From Gammaproteobacteria bacterium (GTDB lineage Bacteria > Pseudomonadota > Gammaproteobacteria > Tenderiales > Tenderiaceae), in the NCBI GenBank assembly GCA_021731365.1, contig JAKFXL010000023.1, forward strand, positions 1 to 64,000: 64,000 nucleotides of DNA, given 5' to 3'. Position numbers and translations under genes: made by a program. Position 1 is the stretch's first letter, and each line of letters opens with the position of its first letter. The notes under the pieces are model-generated. The model was not told where the DNA came from. It made no database searches and saw only the letters and a list, made by a program, of their open reading frames with translations. Below, in pieces: positions 49,809 to 58,561 of the stretch.

Positions 49809-50525
49809 TCAAAACAATACACCATGGGGCAAATAGCGCCACTGCCCTGGCTGCAACGACATGGGCACACGCCCGATACGAATTCGTTTCATGCCTACTA
49901 CCTTTAATCCAACGCTCTGGCACATAAATTCAAACTGCCCAACGCGCATATTTTTTAGTGCAAACCGTAAACAGTGCTCATTCTGCCAACTGACCTTAGC
50001 AAGCGATAACGGCCAACCGTTTAATTTCATAGCACGGTTGAGTTTATCAAGCCCATCATCAGCGATCACACCCTCCACCTCAACATGATATTCCTGCTCA
50101 TTTTTTGCAGCATCATCCACCAACCGTTTAACCACACGATGATCTTGAGTAAATACCAGTAATCCTGTCGCCCCCACTTCAAGCGGCATCGTCGGCATCA
50201 GATGAGAAAAATGGCGACCAAGCGGACGAATGCCAGAGCTGTCATTTTCAGAACGACTGTCAGGCGTAATTAACTTAAGTGGCGCGGCAGGATCTTTCAC
50301 GTCAAATTCAGCCGGCAAATGCAACAATATCGTTGTCGGTTCAACCGGTGCCAATACCGCTTCAGGATGCAGCTCAACACACTGCTCATCCACTTTAAAC
50401 TGCGGCTGCTCCACCACCTCACCATCCACTAATACCCAACCACCCTGAATATATTGGTCAGCCTCGCTACGGGAACAATGAATCAGTTCAATCAACCGCT
50501 TTGAGAGGCGCACAGGCTCACCCAT
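49809..50525 (-). CDS. S4-domain pseudouridine synthase-like protein with Glu at the catalytic position
   Basis: A 238-residue protein. The N-terminal S4 RNA-binding domain (VRLSKRLIELIHCSRSEADQ) is followed by an RsuA/RluF-type pseudouridine synthase fold. RsuA-family enzymes carry a catalytic Asp in RLDxxTxGL; here the aligned segment reads PLEVGATGLLVFTQD, with Glu116 at the Asp position and the preceding Arg replaced by Pro. It may be an S4-fold RNA-binding relative without synthase activity, or Glu may serve. The rest (NEQEYHVEVEG, LKVVGMKRIRIGRV) fits the family. RluF or RsuA-like substrate not determinable. Confidence 0.85.
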   Translation of the reverse strand: MGEPVRLSKRLIELIHCSRSEADQYIQGGWVLVDGEVVEQPQFKVDEQCVELHPEAVLAPVEPTTILLHLPAEFDVKDPAAPLKLITPDSRSENDSSGIRPLGRHFSHLMPTMPLEVGATGLLVFTQDHRVVKRLVDDAAKNEQEYHVEVEGVIADDGLDKLNRAMKLNGWPLSLAKVSWQNEHCLRFALKNMRVGQFEFMCQSVGLKVVGMKRIRIGRVPMSLQPGQWRYLPHGVLF

Positions 50526-50622
50526 TTTAACAACTCCTGATTATCTATTAGTGGACGAGTTTACATCATCCATTAAACAACTGTTTTTAAAAGACACCCA
50601 TCCATAAAAAATATACAAGCCC

Positions 50623-53600
50623 CTAAATCACAAGCTCCATCTGCTTTTTTACACGCTTAACTGAAACAGGCATTTTTGTTTTCAGCTCTTGGGCAAAAAG
50701 CGAAACACGTAACTCTTCGACCATCCAACGATAAGTATCGAGTTCCACATCCACTACGCCTTGCTCTTCATGTCGTTTTTTTCGGTCCATGTAGAACTGC
50801 CATAACGGTCTAAGCTCAAGAGTATTCTGTTTATCACGCGCTTCACTGCCTGCAAGTTTTTCCAACCGCACATTGATTGCCTTGAAATAACGCGGATACT
50901 CCTTTAACCACTCTGCTGGAGTCTGATTAATAAAACGGCTATAGATAAGCTGACTGAGCTGCCCATTAATATCTGACACTGCATGCAACCAGGTAGGCGG
51001 AAGATTTCCCTTAAGCCGTTTGGCAAGCTGATGGTGCTGCACCAACGTTTCATGCACCATCGTGCAGAGTTCACTGGCAACCAGCAGCAATCTCTGTCTC
51101 CCTTCATTTACACAGCAATCAAACTCCTGAGCAGTGCGTGGTAGTACGCCAGATCCCAGAAACGCCTGATCAATAATGGTATCAACAAGATCCTGTTGCA
51201 ACTCGTCACTATGGCCAATGGTGGCATAATAAAGCGCCATCTGTTTAAAATCTGGCAACTGCTTATGCAGGTATTTAATTTTATCGGCAGCGGCAAAGCC
51301 AATCAGACGACGCAACGCAATGCGACTAAGACGCAGGGCCTCTCTCTCTGTATCACACAATTGGATCGCAACAGATTCCGTAGCATCGACCAATGCTGGA
51401 TACCCCCGCAGCTGTATACTATTGCGCACAAATTCAACACATTCCGGTAACTCACCAAAATCCCACTGAACCACACCTTGACGCTCACCATGCCAGGATG
51501 GAACAGCCGCAAAACTCTGCTGCGCCCTATCCCGCCATTGGTTTTGCAACCGCAATAGATCACGCCCCTTAGAAAGAGAAACACCCTTCTCATCCACCAC
51601 ATTAAAACGCATTAACATATGCGGTGAAAGTTTAGCGATATCCCAATCATCCGTATCAACCTTAATGCCCGTCATTCGTAAGAGATGTTGTTGCAACGAC
51701 TCCAACAAAGGATCATCACCAATTTTTATCGACTGCAAACAGGCATCAGCAAAGTTAGGAACCGGAACAAAGTTACGCCGTATCTGCTTAGGCAGTGATT
51801 TTATTAGCTGACATATTTTCTCATGCAATAGCCCAGGTACCAGCCACTCAAAACGTTGTGGCTTAAACAAATTAAGGGCAGGCAATGGAATTGTCACCGT
51901 CACACCATCATCTTCACTGCCCGGTTCAAAATGATAACCGAGCTGAAGCACCATACCATCAATCGTCAAGGCATCTGGAAACTGCACCTCCGTCACACCA
52001 CTGGAGTTATTTCGCATCAAATACTCTTGTGTCAAATAGAGAATTTTTGGCTGCTTCTGTTCTACCTGTTTACGCCAACTTTCAAAACGGCGTCCATCAA
52101 AAACGTCCTCTGGTATTATTTCATCATAAAAATCAAATAATACATGCTCATCCACTAGCAGATCACGACGACGTGATTTTGCCTCCAGCGCCTCAATCTC
52201 TAAAATCAAATCGGCATTGTGTTTAAAAAAAGGGGCACGGGTATTAAAATCCCCAACCACCAGCGCACCGCGAATAAATAGATTCCTAGATTCTATTGGG
52301 TCAATTTTTCCATATTGAGTTTTACGCTTTGGATTAATAATCAACCCATAAAGTGTTAGCCGCTCATAAGCAACCACTGCTGCCGTACGCTTTTCCCAAT
52401 GCGGATCAAAATAGCTTCTACGACAGAGATCACCCGCAACACGTTCTACCCACTCTGGCTCTATGCTGGCTACCGTGCGCGCATACATACGCTGCGTCTC
52501 CACCAACTCTGCCGCCATCAACCAACGTGGCTTTTTTTTAATTAGGGTAGAACCAGGGAAAATATGCAATTTTACTGAGCGGGCACCGTTATACTCATGG
52601 GCTTCACCTTTTGTAGCAATATTGCCTAACAAACCCGCCAGTAATGATCGATGTATCTGATCATATTCAGCGGGTTTGTCACTACCCCTCCACCCCATCT
52701 CTTTAATCACACTATTCAATTGGGCATGTACATCGTGCCATTCCCGCATACGTAAATAAGAGACAAAATTTTCACGGCACCATTGCCGCAATTTATTACT
52801 GCTCAGGTGCTGAGCCTGCTCATGATATATACGCCAGAGATTAAGATAAGCAAGAAAGTCGGAGCGTTCATCAGCAAAAATCTTGTGCTTCTCATCCGCA
52901 TGTTGTTGTTTCCCATGTGGCCGCTCACGCGCTTCTTGAACACTCAACGCGCTGGCAATAATCATCACCTCATTCAGGGCGAACTCATCTCTTGCCGCCA
53001 ACACCATACGAGCAATACGTGGATCCAGTGGCAGACGCGCTAACTGACGCCCTGTTTCTGTCAGAATAAAACGTGAATCAATCGCCCCTAACTCTTCAAG
53101 CAGTTTATAACCATCTCTGACCATACTATTATCAGGGGCGTCCACAAATGGAAACTGTTCAATATCACCTAGTTTTAATGACTTCATTTGTAAAATGACT
53201 GAAGCAAGATTGCTACGTTTTATCTCCGGATCAGTAAATTCCGATCTGGACATAAAATCATCCTCATCATAAAGCCGAATACAGAGGCCCGGGCCAGTAC
53301 GCCCACAACGCCCCGCACGTTGATTGGCGGATGCCTGAGATATTTTCTCAATCGGTAATCGCTGCACTTTAGTACGATGGCTATACCGGCTAATGCGCGC
53401 CATACCAGGATCAACTACATAACGAATACCAGGAACCGTCAATGACGTCTCAGCAACATTAGTTGACAGTACAATACGTCGTCCTTTATGTGGCTGAAAA
53501 ATTTTATTCTGATCAGTTGCACTCAAACGGGAGAACAGTGGCACAATTTCAGTGTGGGGGGGATGATGTTTGCGAAGACTCTCTGCGGTCTCACGGATGT

Positions 53601-54489
53601 CACGCTCGCCAGGCAAAAAAATCAGGATATCGCCTTGACCATATCGGGCCAGCTCATCCACCGCATCAAGAATACCTCGCTGCACATCACGATCCTGCTC
53701 ATCTTCATCGTCACTCTGTAGCGGACGATAACGCACCTCAACAGGATATGTACGCCCCTTTACAGTAATAACGGGGGCTCCATCAAAGTGTTGTGAGAAA
53801 CGTTCCGTATCAATAGTTGCCGAAGTAATAATAATTTTCAGGTCAGGACGTTGAGGCAAGAGCTGTTTCAGGTAGCCCAGCAGGAAATCGATATTGAGAC
53901 TACGCTCATGTGCTTCATCAATAATCAATGTGTCGTACTGATTAAGAAATCGATCACCCTGACTTTCGGCCAACAAAATGCCATCAGTCATCAGTTTTAT
54001 ATAACTTTCGGGACGAGTGTGGTCGCTAAAACGCACTTTATAACCAACATGACGCCCAATCTCACTTTGAAGTTCAGATGCAATGCGTGTTGCCACGCTG
54101 CGTGCAGCAATACGTCGTGGCTGGGTATGACCAATCATCCCGGCCACACCTCGCCCCACCTCCAAACAGATCTTAGGTAATTGAGTCGTTTTTCCAGACC
54201 CCGTCTCACCTGCCACGATCACTACCTGATGTTTACGAATAGCATCAGCAATCTCTTTACGCCGCTCACTAACCGGCAACTCTTCAGGGTAAAGGGGGAC
54301 CGGCAGGTTAATACGGCGTTGTTCCAACCGTTTTACAGATGCCTCAATTGCAGCACTCAACGCCACCATCTTCTCGGGCAAGTCATCGTGACGCAGCTGT
54401 TGCAACCGCCGACGCAGGCGGTGACGATCAAGCTGCATGCAACGATCTATCTCACTATTAAGCTTTTTCAATGAATCCGACACAGTCAC
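50623..54489 (-). CDS. hrpA: ATP-dependent RNA helicase HrpA
   Basis: A 1288-residue DEAH-box helicase of full HrpA length. Helicase motifs are GETGSGKTTQLPKI (I), TQPRRIAARSVATRI (Ia), LIIDEAHERSLNIDF (II, DEAH), ITSATIDTERFSQHF (III), LSTNVAETSLTVPGIRYV (V) and QRAGRCGRTGPG (VI). The HA2 and OB-fold regions follow, then the long C-terminal DUF3418 domain. HrpA in E. coli resolves stalled ribosomes and processes fimbrial daa mRNA. The start is GTG 54489 (a second GTG two codons on is possible), with no clear ribosome site. An extended -10 promoter lies ~30 bases upstream. Confidence 0.96.
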   Translation of the reverse strand: MTVSDSLKKLNSEIDRCMQLDRHRLRRRLQQLRHDDLPEKMVALSAAIEASVKRLEQRRINLPVPLYPEELPVSERRKEIADAIRKHQVVIVAGETGSGKTTQLPKICLEVGRGVAGMIGHTQPRRIAARSVATRIASELQSEIGRHVGYKVRFSDHTRPESYIKLMTDGILLAESQGDRFLNQYDTLIIDEAHERSLNIDFLLGYLKQLLPQRPDLKIIITSATIDTERFSQHFDGAPVITVKGRTYPVEVRYRPLQSDDEDEQDRDVQRGILDAVDELARYGQGDILIFLPGERDIRETAESLRKHHPPHTEIVPLFSRLSATDQNKIFQPHKGRRIVLSTNVAETSLTVPGIRYVVDPGMARISRYSHRTKVQRLPIEKISQASANQRAGRCGRTGPGLCIRLYDEDDFMSRSEFTDPEIKRSNLASVILQMKSLKLGDIEQFPFVDAPDNSMVRDGYKLLEELGAIDSRFILTETGRQLARLPLDPRIARMVLAARDEFALNEVMIIASALSVQEARERPHGKQQHADEKHKIFADERSDFLAYLNLWRIYHEQAQHLSSNKLRQWCRENFVSYLRMREWHDVHAQLNSVIKEMGWRGSDKPAEYDQIHRSLLAGLLGNIATKGEAHEYNGARSVKLHIFPGSTLIKKKPRWLMAAELVETQRMYARTVASIEPEWVERVAGDLCRRSYFDPHWEKRTAAVVAYERLTLYGLIINPKRKTQYGKIDPIESRNLFIRGALVVGDFNTRAPFFKHNADLILEIEALEAKSRRRDLLVDEHVLFDFYDEIIPEDVFDGRRFESWRKQVEQKQPKILYLTQEYLMRNNSSGVTEVQFPDALTIDGMVLQLGYHFEPGSEDDGVTVTIPLPALNLFKPQRFEWLVPGLLHEKICQLIKSLPKQIRRNFVPVPNFADACLQSIKIGDDPLLESLQQHLLRMTGIKVDTDDWDIAKLSPHMLMRFNVVDEKGVSLSKGRDLLRLQNQWRDRAQQSFAAVPSWHGERQGVVQWDFGELPECVEFVRNSIQLRGYPALVDATESVAIQLCDTEREALRLSRIALRRLIGFAAADKIKYLHKQLPDFKQMALYYATIGHSDELQQDLVDTIIDQAFLGSGVLPRTAQEFDCCVNEGRQRLLLVASELCTMVHETLVQHHQLAKRLKGNLPPTWLHAVSDINGQLSQLIYSRFINQTPAEWLKEYPRYFKAINVRLEKLAGSEARDKQNTLELRPLWQFYMDRKKRHEEQGVVDVELDTYRWMVEELRVSLFAQELKTKMPVSVKRVKKQMELVI

Positions 54490-54519
54490 AATATCAACAT
54501 AGAAATATAAAGGGTTACC

Positions 54520-54528
54520 ATTATATCA
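54520..54528 (-). promoter_or_regulatory. Extended -10 promoter for hrpA
   Basis: On the minus strand TGATATAAT (TG-N-TATAAT) lies 31 bases before the hrpA start codon, which would give a leader of about 24 bases. No matching -35 is seen, consistent with the extended -10 class. Confidence 0.55.
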
Positions 54529-54680
54529 GGCATGACCTCCGTATCCCCATTCTTAACACAGGCAGAGCCAGATTCTGGATATTTAGAATAGGGCCTTGTG
54601 ATTTTTAAACTGCTATGCTAAATAAAAAGTCACTGACTATAAGTGATCCATCAATAACTGTGCTGCTAAAAGACACCCAT

Positions 54681-54711
54681 AAAAAAAGCCCCGACCATAG
54701 CCGAGGCTTTT
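54681..54711 (-). terminator. Terminator at the end of the pilus operon
   Basis: Arms 54684-54693 and 54702-54711 pair with one mismatch (AAAAGCC/GGCTTTT plus CG/CG), with a T-run of seven on the minus strand after the stem. It lies 22 bases past the last prepilin stop. Confidence 0.8.
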
Positions 54712-54732
54712 AAAAATACTCTTACTATTATT

Positions 54733-55401
54733 CTAAAATTTTGTGCACACAGTGTAGACAGATCCATTTTCAAGATAAGCTGTTGAAGGTGTCGTTCCTG
54801 CTGGCTCAAAAGTAGAGGAGTCAGCTGCGGTGTTTAATAATGCACGCATCTGACCAGTATCTGATTTACCATCATCAAGTGAGGCATCAAGCGCTGCCGC
54901 TGCCTTCCCTGGAATACTGCTGGCACAAAGCACATTGCCATTTAAACCTAATCCCCATGCAGTTGTTGTATTGGTAAAACCAATTTTTCCACCAAAAGCA
55001 TTAATAGGATTGGCACGGCCACTCACGTTATTGGTGGTGCCCGCAGGGTCGCCTGTAATCAGACCAGAATAACGCAGGTGCTGCCACAGCTGTTGACTCT
55101 CATTGCCGTTGGCATTAAACGCATCATTATTATTTAATGAACCATTACCATTGCCAGCGGCAGAATCTGCCCAGCCACGACTGGCAAGATTAGCCCGATT
55201 ATCATCGCCAGGCAATGACCGATAACGGTCCTGATAGGCATAAATTGCCGCAGAGACCCCAGAAAAATCATTTCTCAGATTTGATATTTTGGCATTCTCA
55301 ATCATCTCCTGACCTTTAAGAACACCACCTAGCAATAGACCAATAACCACCATAACAATGGCAATTTCTATCAAGGTAAAACCCGCCTGATTACGTTTCA
55401 T
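54733..55401 (-). CDS. Type IV prepilin (MSHA-type), major-pilin candidate
   Basis: A 222-residue prepilin from ATG 55401 (AAGGATGG upstream). The leader MKRNQAG is short and basic, and the cleavage site G-FTLIE has Glu5, followed by the hydrophobic helix IAIVMVVIGLLLGGVLKGQE. The globular part has the SLPGDDNRA segment typical of MSHA-like pilins and two Cys, one in NVLCASS and one near the C-terminus (YTVCTKF), for the D-region disulfide. It is the last gene of the operon, separated from the previous prepilin by 265 bases holding a dyad, so it may have its own promoter and higher expression. Major or minor status is inferred. Confidence 0.88.
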   Translation of the reverse strand: MKRNQAGFTLIEIAIVMVVIGLLLGGVLKGQEMIENAKISNLRNDFSGVSAAIYAYQDRYRSLPGDDNRANLASRGWADSAAGNGNGSLNNNDAFNANGNESQQLWQHLRYSGLITGDPAGTTNNVSGRANPINAFGGKIGFTNTTTAWGLGLNGNVLCASSIPGKAAAALDASLDDGKSDTGQMRALLNTAADSSTFEPAGTTPSTAYLENGSVYTVCTKF

Positions 55402-55428
55402 CACGACCATCCTTTTTATAAACAGATC

Positions 55429-55450
55429 CGTAAGTAACCCATCACTTACG
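55429..55450. promoter_or_regulatory. Dyad CGTAAGT-N8-ACTTACG upstream of the last prepilin
   Basis: A perfect 7-bp inverted repeat with an eight-base spacer lies 28-49 bases before the prepilin ATG, next to a TTTATAAA stretch on the minus strand that could be a -10. It could be an operator or a 5'-leader hairpin. Confidence 0.35.
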
Positions 55451-55666
55451 CGCATAGCAGAGTGAAACATCAACACCTAACTTCTCACACTCATTGCTCT
55501 GCATTATCAATCGGCCTGAAGAGGTCATTCTTTAGCTTTTCAGGTAAAAAAACGGTCATCCTACTTATCAATACGATGGGATTAATATGCTTTTAAAAAA
55601 CATACTGGTTAAATCCGCGATGAAACAAAAAAGAGCGAGCCATTTTTATAAACGTATCGATGAAAA

Positions 55667-56305
55667 CTAAAGTGGAATTCCGAGACAGAGCGGAATTGTA
55701 CTGGTATACGCAGATGAGCCACGAATAGAGCCTGAATCAAACAATCCATCATCAAGTTTTGCATCTACCTCTGCGGCCGTCTCACCCGGAATATTGCTAA
55801 ATACCATCATATTATTGATAGAAGATGCTGGTGCCGTATTATTAACACCTGCACCACAGGGAGAGGCCCCCGTCACTGCAACGCTACGCTGGATCAACCA
55901 TACAGACCCATAAACTGTCTTAATAGGCGCTGTAGTTCCACCTTTAATAAAACCTGCTGAAAAAAGATGATTGGGGACATTTGCAGACTCAGCAGTGCTG
56001 ATCAATCCATCACCATTGCCATTTCCTGAAGCCCCTTGAATATCAGTGACTGCCGTTGGTGAGTCACCCGGCAACACCCCGTAGCGATCTTTAAATGCAA
56101 TAACCCCCGTACTAAGATCCGCTGCAGTGGTAATAATGTCTCGCACTTTAGCGGCACGAATAAGCGACTGTCCCTGCATAACACCACCAATCAACAAACC
56201 AATAATAACAAGAACCACTGCCATCTCGACAAGTGAAAATCCCCGCTGCTTAATTCGAGAGTTTATAAATTGATATGAAACTATTTTCATATCATGACTC
56301 TTCAT
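55667..56305 (-). CDS. Type IV prepilin-like protein
   Basis: A 212-residue prepilin. The leader ends in KQRG, cleaved before FSLVE (Glu5), and the helix MAVVLVIIGLLIGGVMQGQS follows. Paralogous to the 54733 pilin: both have AKVRDI/AKISNL after the helix, LPGD, and PGxxAAxxDAxLDDGxxDSG near the C-terminus, with two Cys (SPCGAG, PLCLGI). It begins inside the stop of the upstream prepilin gene (four-base overlap at 56302-56305), so the two are co-translated. Probably a minor pilin. Confidence 0.85.
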   Translation of the reverse strand: MKSHDMKIVSYQFINSRIKQRGFSLVEMAVVLVIIGLLIGGVMQGQSLIRAAKVRDIITTAADLSTGVIAFKDRYGVLPGDSPTAVTDIQGASGNGNGDGLISTAESANVPNHLFSAGFIKGGTTAPIKTVYGSVWLIQRSVAVTGASPCGAGVNNTAPASSINNMMVFSNIPGETAAEVDAKLDDGLFDSGSIRGSSAYTSTIPLCLGIPL

Positions 56306-57447
56306 GGGCAGCGCGCAGCATACGCAACTCCTAACAGACCACGCATCAAGCCAACTGTTTGAGCCAATATAATATCATCACCGCCACCCAGAACACGATT
56401 TGGACCAAATGACGTCAACGTAAATGCAGATGATGCAGCTGTTCCCAGTGGTATCAAATTAGCATTACTGGCAGTTAATGTTGTAACTGCGCCCGCACCA
56501 GGAAAACTTATCAAGCTTCCCCACGGGTCAGTCACATCACTGGCCGAAAGCCCCAGTGCCGTTGTGATGTTTGCGGGCATATTACAACCGGTGCCCATCA
56601 TAAATCCAATGATGGAGTTTTTAATATTCTCCTGCTGCTGAACCACCACTGCATTCATATTTTGCAGAGTACCATCGCGTCTTAGCGGGGCGATTAAATC
56701 CGCGGCAGTTATAAACATAACCAAATCATCAAACGAGCCACCACTTGCTGTTGTATTATCACTATACTCGCGCTTAAAGTAGGTTGTATTATTAACAATG
56801 TTGGTATTTTCACGTTCATCAGAATTTGTGGCTGCTGCCGGCTGTACCGCCTGGGTACCCTTAACAGTCCATGCCCCATTACCATTTTTTCCATGTGAAA
56901 CAATAACCATCACTACTGTTGATGTTAGTAATGACGCGGCACCTGCTGCAGTACGCTCATTAATGATTAACGCCCCACTATTAATATCCGCAAAACTCGC
57001 AGTCAGTCCCCAGTTACTTGGCACAGTAGAGAGATGATAAGAAAAAAGATTCCCCCAACCATCTACCGCCGCCTCACGTGCCAATCCCAAGGTTGCATAG
57101 GGGACAACACCAAATGTAGCCGCACAGTTTGTTGTCACATTGCCCGCCGTCGTACGGTTCTCTATACCATCAGGAGGTGCTGCAACAGTAAATGTTAAGG
57201 CACCTGGCCCATTTCCACTTCGGGTATCTGGACAAGGCAAGCGCCGATTGACACCTAGATAAGTAATCAACGCCTGTTTAATCATCTCCTGTTTTATTCG
57301 TGTTGCACTATATGAGGCACCATCTATCTGGGCAGTCAGTATCTTCACACCCGACACCATCAGTATGCCCGCTATCACGACCACCACAGCCATCTCCGCC
57401 AGTGTAAAACCACGCTGCTGATTTACACTCTTCGATGTCGACATCAT
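56302..57447 (-). CDS. Large prepilin-like protein
   Basis: A 381-residue protein with a prepilin signal (NQQRG-FTLAE, Glu5) and helix MAVVVVIAGILMVSGVKILT, much longer than a pilin. The body has an internal repeat-like layout: DGWGNLFSYH in the first half and DPWGSLISF in the second, each followed by a Thr/Ser-rich segment, suggesting two pilin-like modules. Such two-module prepilins occur as tip or minor components. ATG 57447 overlaps the previous gene stop by four bases. MshO/MshP-like roles are possible but not established. Confidence 0.82.
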   Translation of the reverse strand: MMSTSKSVNQQRGFTLAEMAVVVVIAGILMVSGVKILTAQIDGASYSATRIKQEMIKQALITYLGVNRRLPCPDTRSGNGPGALTFTVAAPPDGIENRTTAGNVTTNCAATFGVVPYATLGLAREAAVDGWGNLFSYHLSTVPSNWGLTASFADINSGALIINERTAAGAASLLTSTVVMVIVSHGKNGNGAWTVKGTQAVQPAAATNSDERENTNIVNNTTYFKREYSDNTTASGGSFDDLVMFITAADLIAPLRRDGTLQNMNAVVVQQQENIKNSIIGFMMGTGCNMPANITTALGLSASDVTDPWGSLISFPGAGAVTTLTASNANLIPLGTAASSAFTLTSFGPNRVLGGGDDIILAQTVGLMRGLLGVAYAARCP

Positions 57448-57944
57448 GGTTTGACCATAATATCAGTGGGATTTGCACCAGATTCATAACCCTCTTCGAC
57501 ACTACCGTCTGCTGTTTTCAGCCGCTGACCAGGCTTCAAAACAACCGCTCGATGATTCATCACTCCAACCACTACATTATTATCACGACCACTGTTTGAA
57601 TAAATACGTACATCGCCTGGTCCACTACTGCCATCAATACGCTCACCATTGATCCAAACAACACTTTGATTATTTCCTTTTTTAACAAACCCATTTATCA
57701 AAATTGGCGGCGGTTTTATTTCCGTTTTCATATCGGGTTCCACCAACCCCTGTGACACAGCTGATAACACGGGGATTGAATCACTTTCCTGTACTCGATT
57801 CTCAGCCCGCATACGGTTCAGAATTTGTCTCTCGTTACTATTACTAAAAAGACGCCCCAATTCCGGTGCCGCTGTTTGTGCTGAAGATAGATGAGAAAAA
57901 ATCAACAACAGTGAAAATATAACCAATTTCTTCACGATCATCAC
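57444..57944 (-). CDS. Exported MshK/PilP-like pilus protein
   Basis: A 166-residue exported protein with signal KKLVIFSLLLIFSHLSSAQ. After a polar linker comes ILINGFVKKGNNQSVVWING, the repeat-like core (NGxVxxxNxxxxVWINGE) shared by MshK, PilP and GspC homology domains, then VVVGVMNHRAVVLKPGQRL. By position, between the PilO/MshJ-like gene and the prepilins, it corresponds to MshK in Vibrio. It overlaps its upstream neighbour by four bases. Likely couples the inner-membrane platform to the secretin. Confidence 0.75.
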   Translation of the reverse strand: MMIVKKLVIFSLLLIFSHLSSAQTAAPELGRLFSNSNERQILNRMRAENRVQESDSIPVLSAVSQGLVEPDMKTEIKPPPILINGFVKKGNNQSVVWINGERIDGSSGPGDVRIYSNSGRDNNVVVGVMNHRAVVLKPGQRLKTADGSVEEGYESGANPTDIMVKP

Positions 57945-58561
57945 TGTTTTTCCTCCACTGTTAGTGGCAACATAGTCATCCAGTTAAAATCACAAATGAC
58001 ATTAAGATTTGGCCTATCCGCATAGTAACCAAAATACTGTTCTGTGCGACTCATTTCGCATTGTGATAGGTGTAATTGGCCGGGAACATAGCGCATCATC
58101 CAGGAGAACAGATCAATAAGATCACCTTCATGTAATAATCCCGCTTCAAACTTTACATGGCTAGACATAACAGCAACATGTTCATCTACTGGCATATATT
58201 CTGACTGAAAAATCGATTGCGGTGAAATTTGATAACGAACCATCGGCAGCCTCATCTCACTCCGGGCACTATTTACCGCATCAACCCAATCGATACGTTT
58301 TTTTTGGTCAAATAATCCTGCACGGGCCAGCACAGAAAATTTTTCAGCATACTCCTCAATGATCTGCCCATCTTCACGCAAAGTAGATAACTTAGCCTCG
58401 GCATCCGCATGTTCAACACTTTTTTCCTCATGGAGCAGCTGCATTTTTCCCACATAGTTATAACCAATCAGCTTCAATGCCCCCGAAAATAACAGCGCCA
58501 TCACCACCACCATCAACGCCGGACGCAGATAGTGCCAATCGGGGCTAAATTTCATTATCAC
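57941..58561 (-). CDS. PilO/MshJ-like inner-membrane pilus protein
   Basis: A 206-residue bitopic protein. It has a short cytoplasmic start, TM at ~14-30 (PALMVVVMALLFSGALKL), a coiled-coil stretch (EEKSVEHADAEAKLSTLRED) and a periplasmic domain. That layout matches PilO/GspM/MshJ. The sequence is divergent and the family is assigned mainly from topology and operon position after the PilM/PilN-like gene, whose end it overlaps by 17 bases. Confidence 0.7.
   Translation of the reverse strand: MIMKFSPDWHYLRPALMVVVMALLFSGALKLIGYNYVGKMQLLHEEKSVEHADAEAKLSTLREDGQIIEEYAEKFSVLARAGLFDQKKRIDWVDAVNSARSEMRLPMVRYQISPQSIFQSEYMPVDEHVAVMSSHVKFEAGLLHEGDLIDLFSWMMRYVPGQLHLSQCEMSRTEQYFGYYADRPNLNVICDFNWMTMLPLTVEEKQ

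Noticed and set aside
50588-54680. A 14-base direct repeat (TAAAAGACACCCAT) at 50588-50601 and 54667-54680 flanking hrpA
   Set aside because: Several 14-mers are expected to recur by chance in 64 kb, the flanks do not match, and hrpA is a core gene with no mobile features.
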